From: an uncultured Pseudomonas sp.
Lineage (GTDB): Bacteria; Pseudomonadota; Gammaproteobacteria; Pseudomonadales; Pseudomonadaceae
DNA length: 64,000 nucleotides
Assembly (NCBI RefSeq): GCF_913777995.1
Contig: NZ_CAJYVE010000019.1
Coordinates: 1 to 64,000 of the forward strand
Reading direction: 5' to 3'
The position numbers and the translations under genes were made by a program. The notes under the pieces were generated by a model. It was given only the letters and a program-made list of their open reading frames with translations, did not search any database and was not told where the DNA came from. Positions within the stretch are counted from its first letter, which is position 1, and the number at the start of each line of letters is the position of its first letter. Shown here piece after piece: positions 1 to 8,668 of this stretch.

Positions 1-418
1 CGAAGCCTTCATGCAACAGGTCGACGCGACGGTTGGTGCTTTCGATGAACAGCTCCACCTGTGGGTACTTGAGCATGTAGCGCGTGAGCATCGGCCCGAC
101 CCACGAGTTGAGCAGGGTAGTGGGGCAACTGATACGCACCAGGCCACGTGGTTCGCTGCGGTTGCGCTCGATGATCTCTGCCGCGCCCTCGGCTTCCACA
201 CGCATGGCCAGGCAACGGTTGTAGTAGGCCTGGCCGATCTCGGTCAGCGAGCAGTGGCGGCTGGTACGGTGCAGCAGGCGAACGCCAAGACGGTCTTCCA
301 GGTCGGCGATGCGCCGGCTGAGTTTCGACTTGGGCATGTCCAGCGCCCGGCCCGCCGGGGCGAAGCCGCCATGCTCGACGACCTGGGTGAAGAAATAGAG
401 GGAATTCAGGTCTTCCAA
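1..418 (-). CDS. LysR-family transcriptional regulator (N-terminal part; C-terminus beyond window)
   Basis: About 139 residues are visible; the rest lies left of the window. The N-terminus reads MEDLNSLYFFTQVVEH and continues through a typical LysR winged helix-turn-helix (AGRALDMPKSKLSRRIADLE) into the start of the effector-binding domain. I chose a TTG start at 418 because GGAG lies 7 nt upstream and no ATG fits the family N-terminus. The gene is divergent from the YcaC-type hydrolase at 553, and LysR proteins commonly control the divergent neighbour, so that gene is the likely target (inference). The effector is unknown. Confidence 0.85.
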   Translation of the reverse strand, partial: MEDLNSLYFFTQVVEHGGFAPAGRALDMPKSKLSRRIADLEDRLGVRLLHRTSRHCSLTEIGQAYYNRCLAMRVEAEGAAEIIERNRSEPRGLVRISCPTTLLNSWVGPMLTRYMLKYPQVELFIESTNRRVDLLHEGF

Positions 419-552
419 GATCGTTCTCCAGATAGAACGCTACAGACAATTTTTGCAGTCTACCGCATCAAAGGTGATGTTTTTAATCTGTACTCATCAA
501 CGCGCACTACCCCACCTACCGCACATCGAAGACACATTTGGGAGTACAGACC

Positions 553-1179
553 ATGAGCCAATTCACCTACAACCGCCTGAACAAAGACGACGCCGCCGTA
601 CTGCTGGTGGACCACCAGGCAGGCCTGCTGTCGCTGGTCCGCGACATCGAGCCGGACAAGTTCAAGAACAACGTGCTGGCGCTGGCCGACCTGGCCAAGT
701 TCTTCAACCTGCCGACCATCCTCACCACCAGCTTCGAGCAAGGTCCCAACGGCCCGCTGGTGCCGGAGCTGAAAGAGCAGTTCCCGGACGCGCCGTACAT
801 TCCACGCCCTGGGCAGATCAACGCCTGGGACAACGAAGACTTCGTCAAGGCGGTCAAGGCCACCGGTCGCAAGCAACTGATCATCGCCGGTGTGGTCACC
901 GATGTCTGCGTGGCGTTCCCGACGCTCTCGGCCATTGCCGAAGGCTTCGAAGTGTTCGTGGTCACCGACGCCTCCGGTACGTTTAACGAAACCGTACAGC
1001 AGGCTGCCTGGGCGCGGATGACTGCCGCAGGTGCGCACCTGATGAACTGGTTCTCGGTGGCCTGTGAGCTGCACCGCGACTGGCGCAACGACATCGAAGG
1101 CCTGGGCAACCTGCTCAGCCAGCGCTTGCCCAACTACCGCAACCTGATGAACAGCTACTCGGCGCTCAGCGCTCGCTGA
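553..1179 (+). CDS. ycaC: YcaC-type isochorismatase-family cysteine hydrolase
   Basis: The 208-residue protein has the length of E. coli YcaC and looks like it throughout. The isochorismatase fold shows the catalytic Asp in AAVLLVDHQAG (about residue 22), and the nucleophile Cys lies in the conserved GVVTDVCVAFP loop (about residue 118). The family hydrolyses amides or related small substrates in the cytoplasm; the true substrate of YcaC is not known. Start ATG 553 has GGGAG about 9 nt upstream. A divergent LysR gene shares the 134-bp intergenic region. A long inverted repeat that could serve as terminator lies 46 bp after the stop. Confidence 0.85.
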   Translation: MSQFTYNRLNKDDAAVLLVDHQAGLLSLVRDIEPDKFKNNVLALADLAKFFNLPTILTTSFEQGPNGPLVPELKEQFPDAPYIPRPGQINAWDNEDFVKAVKATGRKQLIIAGVVTDVCVAFPTLSAIAEGFEVFVVTDASGTFNETVQQAAWARMTAAGAHLMNWFSVACELHRDWRNDIEGLGNLLSQRLPNYRNLMNSYSALSAR

Positions 1180-1224
1180 TCTCGTCCGGCGGCGGCCCGC
1201 GCCGCTTCTGGAATACGCGGTCAC

Positions 1225-1288
1225 AGGCAGACTGACAAGTTTTGTAGTGGTCTGAAATATTCACTACAAAACTTGTTGACGTCTGCCT
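1225..1288. repeat. Long inverted repeat, AT-rich, possible terminator or operator
   Basis: The perfect 15-bp arms ACAAGTTTTGTAGTG (1235-1249) and CACTACAAAACTTGT (1262-1276) face each other across a 12-nt spacer. After a short bulge the pairing continues for 8 bp (AGGCAGAC at 1225-1232 with GTCTGCCT at 1281-1288). The right side is followed by TTTCGTTTT, so it could terminate ycaC transcription. The AT-rich stem differs from the GC-rich terminators elsewhere in the window. Confidence 0.7.
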
Positions 1289-1697
1289 TTTCGTTTTGCA
1301 TGATGAGGCCATCTCCCCGATCGGGAGTGCTGCAAAGGTGTACAGAACAGGCCCGACAAGCCGTCGGGATGTTCCAGGATGTAGGCTGCCCACAAGGCAG
1401 ATTGACGTAGATGACCCGGCCGACCGTCGTTACAGGCGAGAGCTGGCGAACCGACCTCATGACGCGCTTGTGGCTGATCTGTTCCCGATCGCCAGTCGAG
1501 TAATCGGCTTTCGCTGTTCTTCCTCTGGATCCGACGCCGCGCTGTAGTGGCTTCCCGTCAAGGCTACCTGCATCTCCTTCAAGCCCGGATGGTTCCGGTG
1601 GCACGCCACGTATCGTCGCGTTCACCGCCTGTTCGGCGCCGAGTCGATGTATCAAGCCATTTGATTTGAAACAGTGAACGAGCGAAGGAGCATCAAC
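1289..1697. other. Intergenic region without a recognisable gene
   Basis: About 400 bp between the inverted repeat and the next gene. Short open frames exist on both strands, but none has a ribosome-binding site with a family-like protein. I recognise no RNA gene or promoter. Confidence 0.5.
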
Positions 1698-2006
1698 ATG
1701 ACTATCAACACCCTGACCATTGATGAACTGGCTCGTCTGTTTGCCGCCCGCAAGGACACCCTGGACAGCCACGTACTCTGGATCACCCGCGCGGGTGAAG
1801 TCCGCCTGGACCCCATGACACCGCATACCGAGGAACAGGCGTTCCGCGATGCCCAGCCGCAATTGTGCGCGGCATTGCCGATGTACCGGCGTGGTCTGGG
1901 CTATGTCGGCAAGAAGGCCGCCGCCGACCGGGACTTCATCGAGGAGCAGCTGGGCTGCCTGCGCCACGCTTGGCACCAGGCGCGTCCCAGTGCCCGCGTC
2001 GCCTAG
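1698..2006 (+). CDS. Hypothetical protein, 102 aa
   Basis: A small soluble protein starting MTINTLTIDELARLFAARKD; family not recognised. There is no signal peptide or membrane segment. The sequence is mixed alpha-helical and charged, with one Cys in the EEQLGCLRHAW segment near the C-terminus. The start is well supported by GAAGGAG 7 nt before ATG 1698, and a hairpin follows the stop. It stands alone between ycaC and the convergent moaA, so context gives no hint of function. Confidence 0.7.
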   Translation: MTINTLTIDELARLFAARKDTLDSHVLWITRAGEVRLDPMTPHTEEQAFRDAQPQLCAALPMYRRGLGYVGKKAAADRDFIEEQLGCLRHAWHQARPSARVA

Positions 2007-2019
2007 TCCCGAGGGGACG

Positions 2020-2046
2020 GCGCCACGGTTCTGGTGGCGCTGTCTT
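2020..2046 (+). terminator. Probable intrinsic terminator
   Basis: Stem GCGCCAC (2020-2026) with GTGGCGC (2034-2040), a 7-nt loop, then TGTCTTCATT. The T content is modest, so efficiency is uncertain. It follows the 102-aa gene. Confidence 0.5.
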
Positions 2047-2288
2047 CATTCTGTTGCAAAACCGGGACATGTAGCACGTGCCGGTTGTATCACCCGGCCA
2101 TAATGGGATAGCGTTGATCTCATGGAGCCAGCGCGCGGCGCTGAAGTGACCAACGGGTCTAGACCACGTCGCTGGCTCTTCTGTCTATTTTCCCACCGAG
2201 CCTGCGAGCCTGCGAGCCCGCCCTCGACCGAACCCGGTCGCTGTCACAGTAACCGCTACCCGCACAACCTTGTGGCAAATGACGCCGG

Positions 2289-3287
2289 TCAGCCGCCGGT
2301 CATGTTCATGAAACGCACCACCTGTACTTCGTCATCGAGCCGGAAATCGTGGCTCCAGGGCTTGAGCTGCATGGCCTGGACGATGGCCTCGCGCAGCACT
2401 TGCGGCTGGCCGGGGTTGGCGCGCAGCACGGCTTTCAGATCGGCCGAATGCTCGTTGCCCAGGCACAACAGCAGGCGGCCTTCGACGGTGAGTCGTACGC
2501 GGTTGCAGGTGGCGCAGAAGTTATGGCTGTGCGGCGAGATGAAGCCGATGCGGATGGCCGGTGCCTCGGCGACGCGCCAGTAGCGCGACGGGCCCTGGGT
2601 CGACTCGGTGGAGGGCAGCAGCGTGTAGCGCTCGGCGATACGCTGGCGCACCGCTTCGCTGGAAAAGAAAGCTTCCTTGCGGCTGTGCTCGCTGATCGCG
2701 CCCAGGGGCATTTCTTCGATGAAGGAGATGTCCAGCTGGCGTTCGGCGGCAAACGCCACCAGGTCGTTGATCTCGTGATCGTTGCGGCCTTGCATGACCA
2801 CGCAGTTGAGCTTGGTATGGGTGAAACCGGCGGCGATGGCGGCATCTATGCCGGCGATGACCTGCTGCAGGTCGCCGGTACGGGTCAATTCACGGAAGCG
2901 TTGCGGGTCGAGGCTGTCGAGGCTGATGTTCAGGCGCCGTACCCCGGCCTGATACAGCGGCGCGGCCAGTTTGCCCAGTTGAGAGCCGTTGGTGGTCAAG
3001 CACAGTTCGCGCAGGCCGGGCAGGGCGGCGATGCGCTCGCACAGGCCGACGATGCCGGAGCGTACCAGGGGTTCGCCGCCGGTCAGGCGGATCTTGCGGG
3101 TGCCCAGGGCGACGAAGCTTTCGGCAACCTGGTAGAGCTCTTCAAGGCTGAGGATCTGCTGGCGGGGCAGGAAGGTCATGTCTTCGGCCATGCAGTACAC
3201 GCAGCGAAAGTCGCAACGATCCGTCACCGACAGGCGCAGATAGTCGACCTTGCGTGCAAAACGGTCCATCAGGACAGATTCAGCCAT
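2289..3287 (-). CDS. moaA: GTP 3',8-cyclase MoaA (molybdenum cofactor synthesis)
   Basis: Radical-SAM enzyme that, with MoaC, converts GTP to cyclic pyranopterin in molybdenum cofactor synthesis. The N-terminal cluster motif CDFRCVYC is at about residues 25-32 and the C-terminal cluster lies in [11 protein letters not shown] plus a later Cys in LLLCLG. The GGEP SAM-binding motif is present, and the protein ends in the Gly-Gly that MoaA needs for activity. I chose ATG 3287 (332 aa) because GAGGG precedes it at close range; an ATG at 3305 lacks a ribosome-binding site. No other moa gene is nearby, so this is an isolated copy. Confidence 0.93.
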   Translation of the reverse strand: MAESVLMDRFARKVDYLRLSVTDRCDFRCVYCMAEDMTFLPRQQILSLEELYQVAESFVALGTRKIRLTGGEPLVRSGIVGLCERIAALPGLRELCLTTNGSQLGKLAAPLYQAGVRRLNISLDSLDPQRFRELTRTGDLQQVIAGIDAAIAAGFTHTKLNCVVMQGRNDHEINDLVAFAAERQLDISFIEEMPLGAISEHSRKEAFFSSEAVRQRIAERYTLLPSTESTQGPSRYWRVAEAPAIRIGFISPHSHNFCATCNRVRLTVEGRLLLCLGNEHSADLKAVLRANPGQPQVLREAIVQAMQLKPWSHDFRLDDEVQVVRFMNMTGG

Positions 3288-3440
3288 TTCACCCTCACCA
3301 CTCATGACAACCGCCAGCTTGCGGGGCGCCTGCGCAATCGTCCAATCGCTTGTGACGATAGCATGATCGACCGGCTCTATGCCCGGCGTAGCGCCGCCTT
3401 TCAGGGAGTCTGACCCGCGTACTGGACGGAGGTTGTCGGT

Positions 3441-3836
3441 TTATTCGCCGGCCGCTTCGCGCAGCTGCACCACGTTGCCCTCTGGGTCGAAACCGTCGCA
3501 GGCCCTGAAGTTGCGTGCCTCCCACTCCTGGGCGGGGGTGCCAAGACCGCCGCCGCACTGTTCAGCCTGTTGCCGGGCGGCCGCCAGGCTGGCGACGGGG
3601 AACACCAGCTTGACCGGCAGGTCCTGGCGCAGCGCCGGCGGACGGGTGATCTCCAGGCGTTTGGCGACCTCTGCTGGCACCGCGTGCAGGACCAACTGAT
3701 AGGTGGCCGATTCCATGACGATCAATCGCGCTTGCTGCACAGTGACCTGCAGGCCGGCGACCTGCCGGTAGAACTGTGCCAGGCCTGGCAGGTCCTTGCC
3801 GAACAACACGGCGCCGTGCTTGGGAAGCTGAGTCAT
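3441..3836 (-). CDS. VOC-family (glyoxalase/bleomycin-resistance fold) protein
   Basis: The 131-residue protein has the paired beta-alpha-beta-beta-beta modules of the vicinal-oxygen-chelate family: HGAVLFGKDLPGLAQFYRQV at the start and CDGFDPEGNVVQLREAA at the end, including the usual D-P-E-G-N turn and the final metal-type Glu. Substrate unknown. Its ATG overlaps the stop of the upstream methyltransferase gene as ATGA (3833-3836), so the two are probably translationally coupled. No ribosome-binding site of its own is obvious. Confidence 0.85.
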   Translation of the reverse strand: MTQLPKHGAVLFGKDLPGLAQFYRQVAGLQVTVQQARLIVMESATYQLVLHAVPAEVAKRLEITRPPALRQDLPVKLVFPVASLAAARQQAEQCGGGLGTPAQEWEARNFRACDGFDPEGNVVQLREAAGE

Positions 3837-4807
3837 GCTTGAAACTCCGGTTCGGTTGACGGTGCGTTCTCGTCCAGAGCGAAGACCAGCACCTTGAGGC
3901 TGCCATCGACACTGGCATCGGGAAACTCTGGCGGGTTGTCCAGGCGTTCGACGAACTGCAGCTGCGGCGCCTCGCGGGCCGTCTGCTCGATGAGAAATTG
4001 CGGGCCAATGGCCGGATCGTTCATGCACGCCAGCACCCGCCCATCGGGGCTGAGCAGCTGCGGCAGACGGCGCAGCACCCGCTGGTAGTCCTTGTCGAGC
4101 ACGAAGCTGCCTTTCTGGAAGGACGGCGGGTCAACGATGATCAAGTCGTAGGGGCCGCTGCGGCTGACCTTGCCCCAGGAATTGAACAGGTCATGGCCGA
4201 GAAAACTCACCCGGCCCAGGTCGTGGTCGTTGAGCTTGTGGTTTTCCCGGCCACGGCTGAGCGCGGCCTTGGCCATGTCCAGGTTGACCACCTGCTGCGC
4301 GCCGCCGGCGATGGCGGCCACGGAAAAGCCGCAGGTGTAGGCGAAAAGATTGAGTACGCGCTTGCCTGCCGCCTGCTGGCGCACCCAGTCGCGACCAAGG
4401 CGCATGTCGAGGAACAGCCCGGTGTTCTGCTTGCGGCCCAGGTCCAGCTTGAAGCGCAGACCGCCTTCGCTGATCAGCCAATGCTCGACCGGCTCGCCGA
4501 GCAGCCATTCGCTGTCGCTTTGCGGTTTGTAGCGGTGCTGCAGCAGCAGGCTGTGCGCCTGGCTGTCCCGCCATGGCGCGGAGGTGGTCCACTCGTGCAG
4601 CTGCTGGCGCAGGGCATCCAGCTCGTGCGGCTCAGGCTCGCGGAACAGTGCCACCAGTACCACGCCCTGCAGCCAGTCCACGGTGATGTGCTCCAGTCCC
4701 GGCCATACCCGGCCACGGCCATGGAACAGGCGGCGAGTTTCGGTCGGTGCGGGGGACAGGGCATCGAGCAGATGCTGGTGCAGGACAGCGAGGGATTGCG
4801 GAGTCAT
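3833..4807 (-). CDS. Class I SAM-dependent RNA methyltransferase (RlmI/RlmK-like)
   Basis: 324 residues. The C-terminal Rossmann domain carries VLNLFAYTCGFSVAAIAGG (SAM motif I, about residues 150-170), NLDMAKAALSRGREN and the catalytic-type IIVDPPSFQKGSF motif, as in 23S rRNA cytosine methyltransferases of the RlmI/RlmK group. The N-terminal part lacks an evident PUA domain, so the exact target is not predictable. ATG 4807 (MTPQSLAVLHQ) was preferred over 4894 because the upstream extension is low-complexity and not family-like. It overlaps the VOC gene by 4 bp. Confidence 0.8.
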   Translation of the reverse strand: MTPQSLAVLHQHLLDALSPAPTETRRLFHGRGRVWPGLEHITVDWLQGVVLVALFREPEPHELDALRQQLHEWTTSAPWRDSQAHSLLLQHRYKPQSDSEWLLGEPVEHWLISEGGLRFKLDLGRKQNTGLFLDMRLGRDWVRQQAAGKRVLNLFAYTCGFSVAAIAGGAQQVVNLDMAKAALSRGRENHKLNDHDLGRVSFLGHDLFNSWGKVSRSGPYDLIIVDPPSFQKGSFVLDKDYQRVLRRLPQLLSPDGRVLACMNDPAIGPQFLIEQTAREAPQLQFVERLDNPPEFPDASVDGSLKVLVFALDENAPSTEPEFQA

Positions 4808-4895
4808 GGCGGAAGTCGTCGACAAACAAGCCGCACATCTTAACAGCTCAGGCCCGCCGGGCGTCGCCCGCGGGCCGATGAAAAAGGAACGCAAG

Positions 4896-4921
4896 AAAAA
4901 GGGGAAGCGTCATGCTTCCCC
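4896..4921 (-). terminator. Intrinsic terminator of the 94-aa membrane protein gene
   Basis: Stem GGGGAAGC (4901-4908) with GCTTCCCC (4914-4921). On the minus strand a run of five T follows directly. Confidence 0.85.
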
Positions 4922-4947
4922 TTGTGGGCCTGGCGGGCAGCCGCGCG

Positions 4948-5232
4948 TCAGAGGTTCTGCGCGCTGACGATCATTGCCTGGGCCATCTGTTCCTTCTGCG
5001 CTTCGCTCATGGTGTCCCAGATGTGCGTCTTGGCGTAGTAACCCAACCCACCCAGGCAGTAGGCGCTCAGAGCCACCACCAGCAGGATGCTCGACAGGCT
5101 CCAGCTGGCCTCGCGCTCCTGTTCGCGGGTGAAGTCGCGAGCATAGCGTTTGTCGGCATGGTGACGTGGGTCCTGTTCCGAGGAAAAACGTTTAAGCCAT
5201 TGGGACAGGTGGGATACTACATACCGCAGCAT
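4948..5232 (-). CDS. Small single-pass membrane protein, 94 aa
   Basis: It starts MLRYVVSHLSQWLKRF with a basic N-terminus and a charged stretch (HHADKRYARDFTREQERE). One transmembrane helix follows (about residues 45-68, SSILLVVALSAYCLGGLGYY), then a short tail rich in Glu, Gln and Met. Family not recognised. ATG 5232 has GAGG about 9 nt upstream. It has its own terminator and lies downstream of a candidate sRNA on the same strand. Confidence 0.7.
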   Translation of the reverse strand: MLRYVVSHLSQWLKRFSSEQDPRHHADKRYARDFTREQEREASWSLSSILLVVALSAYCLGGLGYYAKTHIWDTMSEAQKEQMAQAMIVSAQNL

Positions 5233-5316
5233 GGAAATGGGCCTCGATGAGTTCGTATGAAAAGGATGGCCAGCCTGGCAACGCCGGGTCGACCGCAATT
5301 TGCAGATCCTGAAAAC

Positions 5317-5430
5317 GCAAAAAGCCCGTCATAGGGACGGGCTTTCTTATTAGTCTGACGATGCACCGGATCTGCGGTCGCTGCCAGAAAGGCAGTTCGC
5401 GACACGGGGTCATTCGTCGAATTGGCAATA
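5317..5430 (-). ncRNA. Candidate small RNA ending in a strong terminator
   Basis: An intrinsic terminator (stem 5321-5330 with 5336-5345) is followed on the minus strand by TTTTTGCGTTTT. No convincing gene lies upstream on that strand until far beyond 5430. The preceding 85 nt can form a hairpin CTGCC-TTTCT-GGCAG and a small ATTCG/CGAAT hairpin, and TAAGAT lies at a plausible -10 position near 5440. Two short overlapping frames exist inside but lack a clear ribosome-binding site. I cannot tie it to a named Pseudomonas sRNA. The 5' end is a guess; the terminator is solid. Confidence 0.45.
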
Positions 5431-5839
5431 TCTTAAAACAAATCAGGCCTTGATCTCCAGCGCTGAAGCACTGTTGTCTGACAACTGGTCGCCGCAGGAC
5501 TGTGGCTTATTGTCGCAGCAGGGCCGTGATCGCGATCATCTCAGTGTCTCGGTCAAGCTTTGTAATACTTATCCGAACATTGAAATGTGACTCGCTGTTG
5601 TAGGATTTGCTCCCGTATTGAATTTCAGGATGCCATGAACACCCTCCAGGAACCTCCCAATCGCCGCAATCGCGTTTCCACGCCATTCTCGATCGCTCGC
5701 TGCGCCCGCAGCGACAGCTTGCGGCACGGCCAGTCGGCCTGCCTTTCCCGTATCAGCGTCTCTGTCCTCGAGCAAAGCCCGGTCCTGGCTGACCGCGTGC
5801 TGACGTCTGCCCCTCATATCTGCCAGAAGAACTGACCTC

Positions 5840-7414
5840 ATGGAATGGATTGCTGATCCCACGGCATGGCTTGGCCTGCTCACTCTCATCGTGCTGGAAC
5901 TGGTTCTGGGTATCGATAACCTGGTGTTCATCGCCATCCTCGCCGACAAGTTGCCACCGCACCAGCGCGACAAGGCGCGGATCATCGGCCTGACCCTGGC
6001 GCTGTTGATGCGTCTGGGCCTGTTGGCCAGTATCTCGTGGATGGTGACCCTCACCACGCCGCTGTTCGAAGTGTTCGGCCAGAGCTTCTCCGGGCGCGAC
6101 CTGATCATGCTGTTCGGTGGTGTATTCCTGCTGTTCAAGGCCACGATGGAATTGCATGAACGCCTGGAAGGCCATGTCAGCCAGCGCGCCACCACCGGTA
6201 GCTACGCCCTGTTCTGGCCGATCGTCGCGCAGATCGTGGTGCTTGATGCGGTGTTCTCGCTCGACGCGGTGATTACCGCCGTGGGCATGGTCGAGCACCT
6301 GTCGGTGATGATGATCGCCGTGATCATCTCCATTGGTGTGATGATCGTCGCCAGCAAGCCGCTGACCAGGTTCGTCAACGCACACCCGACGGTGATCATG
6401 CTGTGCCTGGGCTTCCTGATGATGATCGGCTTCAGCCTCACCGCCGAAGGCCTGGGCTTCCACATTCCGAAAGGTTACCTGTACGCGGCCATCGGCTTCT
6501 CGATCCTCATCGAGCTGTTCAACCAGATTGCCCGCAAGCGCCGCAAGGCTTCGGCGCATGGCAGCCTGCCACGCCGCGAGCGTGCCGCCCACGCGGTGAT
6601 GCGCCTGCTGGGTGGGCGCAAGCTGGAGGAAGGCTCGGTGGACGAAGAGATCAGCGACCTGGTCGAAGATGCCTCGGGCAGTGAAGAAGCGGTGTTCGAC
6701 CGCCGCGAGCGGGTGATGATCAGCGGCGTGCTGCAGCTGGCCGAGCGCCCGATCCGTACGGTGATGACCCCGCGCGCCGAGGTGGAATACATCGACCTCA
6801 AGGATGACGCCGAGAAGATCCGCCTGAAGCTGATGCATTCTTCGGTGTCGCGCCTGCCGCTGGTGGGCGAGGGCGGCATCGACGAACCGCAAGGCTACGT
6901 GCACAAGAAAGAGCTGCTGCGTGAGCTGTTGGCCGGCAATGAGCCGGACATGGCCCTGATGGCGCGCAAGGCGATCAACCTGCTGGAGAACTTCTCGATC
7001 CTCAACGCCCTGGAGCAGATGCGCAAGGAGTCGACGCACATCGCCTTCGTGGTCAACGAGTTCGGTGATTTCATCGGCATCCTCAGCATGACCGACATCC
7101 TTGAGTCCATCGCTGGCCAGTTGCCCGACGCCAGCGAAATGGCCGGCCCGGATGTCGTCGTGCAAGGCGATGATTTCCTGGTCTCCGGTGCCCTCAACCT
7201 CAACCTGATCCGCGAGCGCACCGGTTTTCAGGCGCGTGTCACCGAGGACTACCAGACCCTTGCCGGCCTGGTGATGAGCCTGCTCGACCGTCTGCCGGTG
7301 ATCGGCGACAGCCTTGAATACCAGGGCTGGAAGCTGCAGGTCGCCGCTGTCGAAGAGCGACGGGTCACCCGCGTACTGCTGCAGCCGCCCGCCGCGCTGC
7401 AAAGCACCCGATGA
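5840..7414 (+). CDS. TerC-family membrane protein with CBS pair and CorC/HlyC domain
   Basis: 524 residues with the architecture of E. coli YoaE and YegH. The TerC integral membrane domain fills residues 1-235 with about seven helices, including the conserved VLGIDNLVF and [13 protein letters not shown] motifs. Two CBS domains lie at about 300-420 ([14 protein letters not shown] and [17 protein letters not shown]), and a C-terminal transporter-associated domain at about 440-515. TerC proteins are linked to metal-ion export, particularly manganese, but this subgroup is uncharacterised. ATG 5840 follows a weak purine stretch. A shorter TerC paralogue lies at 54511. I looked for a yybP-ykoY manganese riboswitch upstream and did not find one. 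Confidence 0.88.
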   Translation: MEWIADPTAWLGLLTLIVLELVLGIDNLVFIAILADKLPPHQRDKARIIGLTLALLMRLGLLASISWMVTLTTPLFEVFGQSFSGRDLIMLFGGVFLLFKATMELHERLEGHVSQRATTGSYALFWPIVAQIVVLDAVFSLDAVITAVGMVEHLSVMMIAVIISIGVMIVASKPLTRFVNAHPTVIMLCLGFLMMIGFSLTAEGLGFHIPKGYLYAAIGFSILIELFNQIARKRRKASAHGSLPRRERAAHAVMRLLGGRKLEEGSVDEEISDLVEDASGSEEAVFDRRERVMISGVLQLAERPIRTVMTPRAEVEYIDLKDDAEKIRLKLMHSSVSRLPLVGEGGIDEPQGYVHKKELLRELLAGNEPDMALMARKAINLLENFSILNALEQMRKESTHIAFVVNEFGDFIGILSMTDILESIAGQLPDASEMAGPDVVVQGDDFLVSGALNLNLIRERTGFQARVTEDYQTLAGLVMSLLDRLPVIGDSLEYQGWKLQVAAVEERRVTRVLLQPPAALQSTR

Positions 7415-7430
7415 TGGCCAGCCGCCCAGC

Positions 7431-7459
7431 CTGCAGGCCCCGGATGACGGGGCGTGCAG
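7431..7459 (+). terminator. Possible terminator hairpin after the TerC-CBS gene
   Basis: An imperfect inverted repeat of about 12 bp (CTGCAGGCCCCG and CGGGGCGTGCAG) around GATGA. No T-run follows, so it may be rho-assisted or only an mRNA-end stem. Confidence 0.4.
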
Positions 7460-7563
7460 CTGGTCGGCTGGTTTAAACGGGAGGCCTTGAGGCCGGTCTA
7501 TCCTGCCTCATTCCCCGTGGCTTCAACGTGCAGTCAGCCACCTCACCGCACACGGAGCCAGCC

Positions 7564-7836
7564 ATGACTGCCGCAGCCCTGTTCAACCCCAACCTGACCT
7601 ACGACGTGATCTCGACCCGCAAGGCCCATCCTGTGTGGCGCATCCGCGAGCGCAAGGTGTACGCCTACCTGGAGCACGATCCGCGCCGCGACTGGAGCGG
7701 TGAAATCGGGACCCTGAGTCTGGGCACGCCGCAACGCCTGGTCGATCACGACGGCCATACCATGGCCTGGATCGTCGGCAACGAGGTGCGCGACATCAAG
7801 GGCCAGCGTTTCGCGCTCAGCGAAGTCAAGGAGTGA
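7564..7836 (+). CDS. Hypothetical protein, 90 aa
   Basis: Starts MTAAALFNPNLTYDVISTRK; no signal peptide or membrane segment. Rich in Arg and aromatic residues (VWRIRERKVYAYLEHDPRRD) with a predicted all-beta character. Not recognised. ATG 7564 has CGGAG about 7 nt upstream. It stands alone between the TerC-CBS gene and the convergent GNAT gene. Confidence 0.65.
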   Translation: MTAAALFNPNLTYDVISTRKAHPVWRIRERKVYAYLEHDPRRDWSGEIGTLSLGTPQRLVDHDGHTMAWIVGNEVRDIKGQRFALSEVKE

Positions 7837-7881
7837 ACGGGTGTCACCTCGTGCCGGATAGCCACAGGGTGCAGGCGCGCT

Positions 7882-7913
7882 GGCCCGGTGGGACCGGCTT
7901 CAGCCCGGAAGCT
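7882..7913. repeat. Degenerate solo REP palindrome
   Basis: GGCCCGGTGGGACCGGCTT followed by CAGCCCGGAAGC matches, with a few changes, the REP half found inside the mobile elements at 23978 and 30742, including their GGCCCGGTGGGA flank. Confidence 0.6.
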
Positions 7914-7966
7914 TTTTGCGACTGAGGTCCCCTGTGCCGAAAAGAGAGGCGCGAACGACCGTGCGC

Positions 7967-8533
7967 TCAACGCCGCCGTGGCCGGGAGACCACCGACTCG
8001 ATGTTCTTGCGCCCGATCAGCATCGGCCGTTCGGGTCGAGTGTCAGGGCCCAGCCACTTGTACATCACCAGGCAGTCCACCAACCCCTGCCGCGCATGCC
8101 GGTAGGCCTTGGGCAGACGCCCGACGGTCTCGAAGCCCAGACGGGTCCATAGCCCGACTGCCACCGTATTGCAGGCCACCACGGAGTTGAACTGCATGGC
8201 CTGGAAACCGCTCTGCCGCGCCAGCTGCTGCGAGTGCTCGCACATCAGCCTGGCCACACCGCGACCTCGTGCGGCCTCGGCGACCATGTAGCCGCAATTG
8301 CACACATGATTGCCGGGCCCGGCGGCGTTGGCCTTGAGGTAGTAGCTGCCCAGCAGTTGGCCGTCCTCTTCGGCGACCAGGGTGTGCAGCGGCAGGTCCA
8401 GCCACAGGGCGGCGGCCTGCTCGGCGTTCAGCGCGGGGTCGTAGGCGTAGGTTTCCTGAGCGGCGACGACGGCCTGGAAGGTTGGCCAGAACAGCGCGAA
8501 GTCTTCGCGGGTCATGGGGCGGATGCTGATCAT
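7967..8533 (-). CDS. GNAT-family N-acetyltransferase
   Basis: 188 residues with the GNAT acetyl-CoA signature in order: MISIRPMTREDFALFW (strand 1, helix 1), a central GSYYLKANAAG strand, the pyrophosphate loop AEAARGRGVARLM (Q/R-x-x-G-x-G/A, about residues 88-100) and a C-terminal NTVAVGLWTRLGFETVGR with the usual Trp/Tyr-Leu-Gly-Phe. Substrate unknown. ATG 8533 has AAGGA 8 nt upstream; an upstream ATG at 8566 lacks one. The gene is divergent from cysC with a 135-bp shared region. Confidence 0.88.
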   Translation of the reverse strand: MISIRPMTREDFALFWPTFQAVVAAQETYAYDPALNAEQAAALWLDLPLHTLVAEEDGQLLGSYYLKANAAGPGNHVCNCGYMVAEAARGRGVARLMCEHSQQLARQSGFQAMQFNSVVACNTVAVGLWTRLGFETVGRLPKAYRHARQGLVDCLVMYKWLGPDTRPERPMLIGRKNIESVVSRPRRR

Positions 8534-8668
8534 GGAAGTCCTTGCAGTTTCAAGCGTGTGGCGCACCTTATGCGTCAGAGGCGCCGCCCTGCAAGCCTGG
8601 CTTGCCGAGCTTCGGGCTTGGCGTTACCGTCACGCCAGGAGTGCGCCATTCGTCATGCAAGGAAGACC

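Noticed and set aside
2349-3413. 354-aa plus-strand frame opposite moaA
   Set aside because: Antisense shadow of moaA; no recognisable motifs.
5587-5835. 82-aa frame just upstream of the TerC-CBS gene
   Set aside because: No clear Shine-Dalgarno, Ser/Arg/Cys-rich composition typical of chance frames; a leader peptide cannot be excluded but is not supported.
5580-5839. yybP-ykoY manganese riboswitch upstream of the TerC-CBS gene
   Set aside because: I looked for the conserved paired core of this riboswitch and did not find it.
5753-7402. 549-aa open frame opposite the TerC-CBS gene
   Set aside because: A mirror of the GC-rich coding strand; His/Gln/Asp-rich with no domain, while the other strand encodes a clear TerC-CBS protein.
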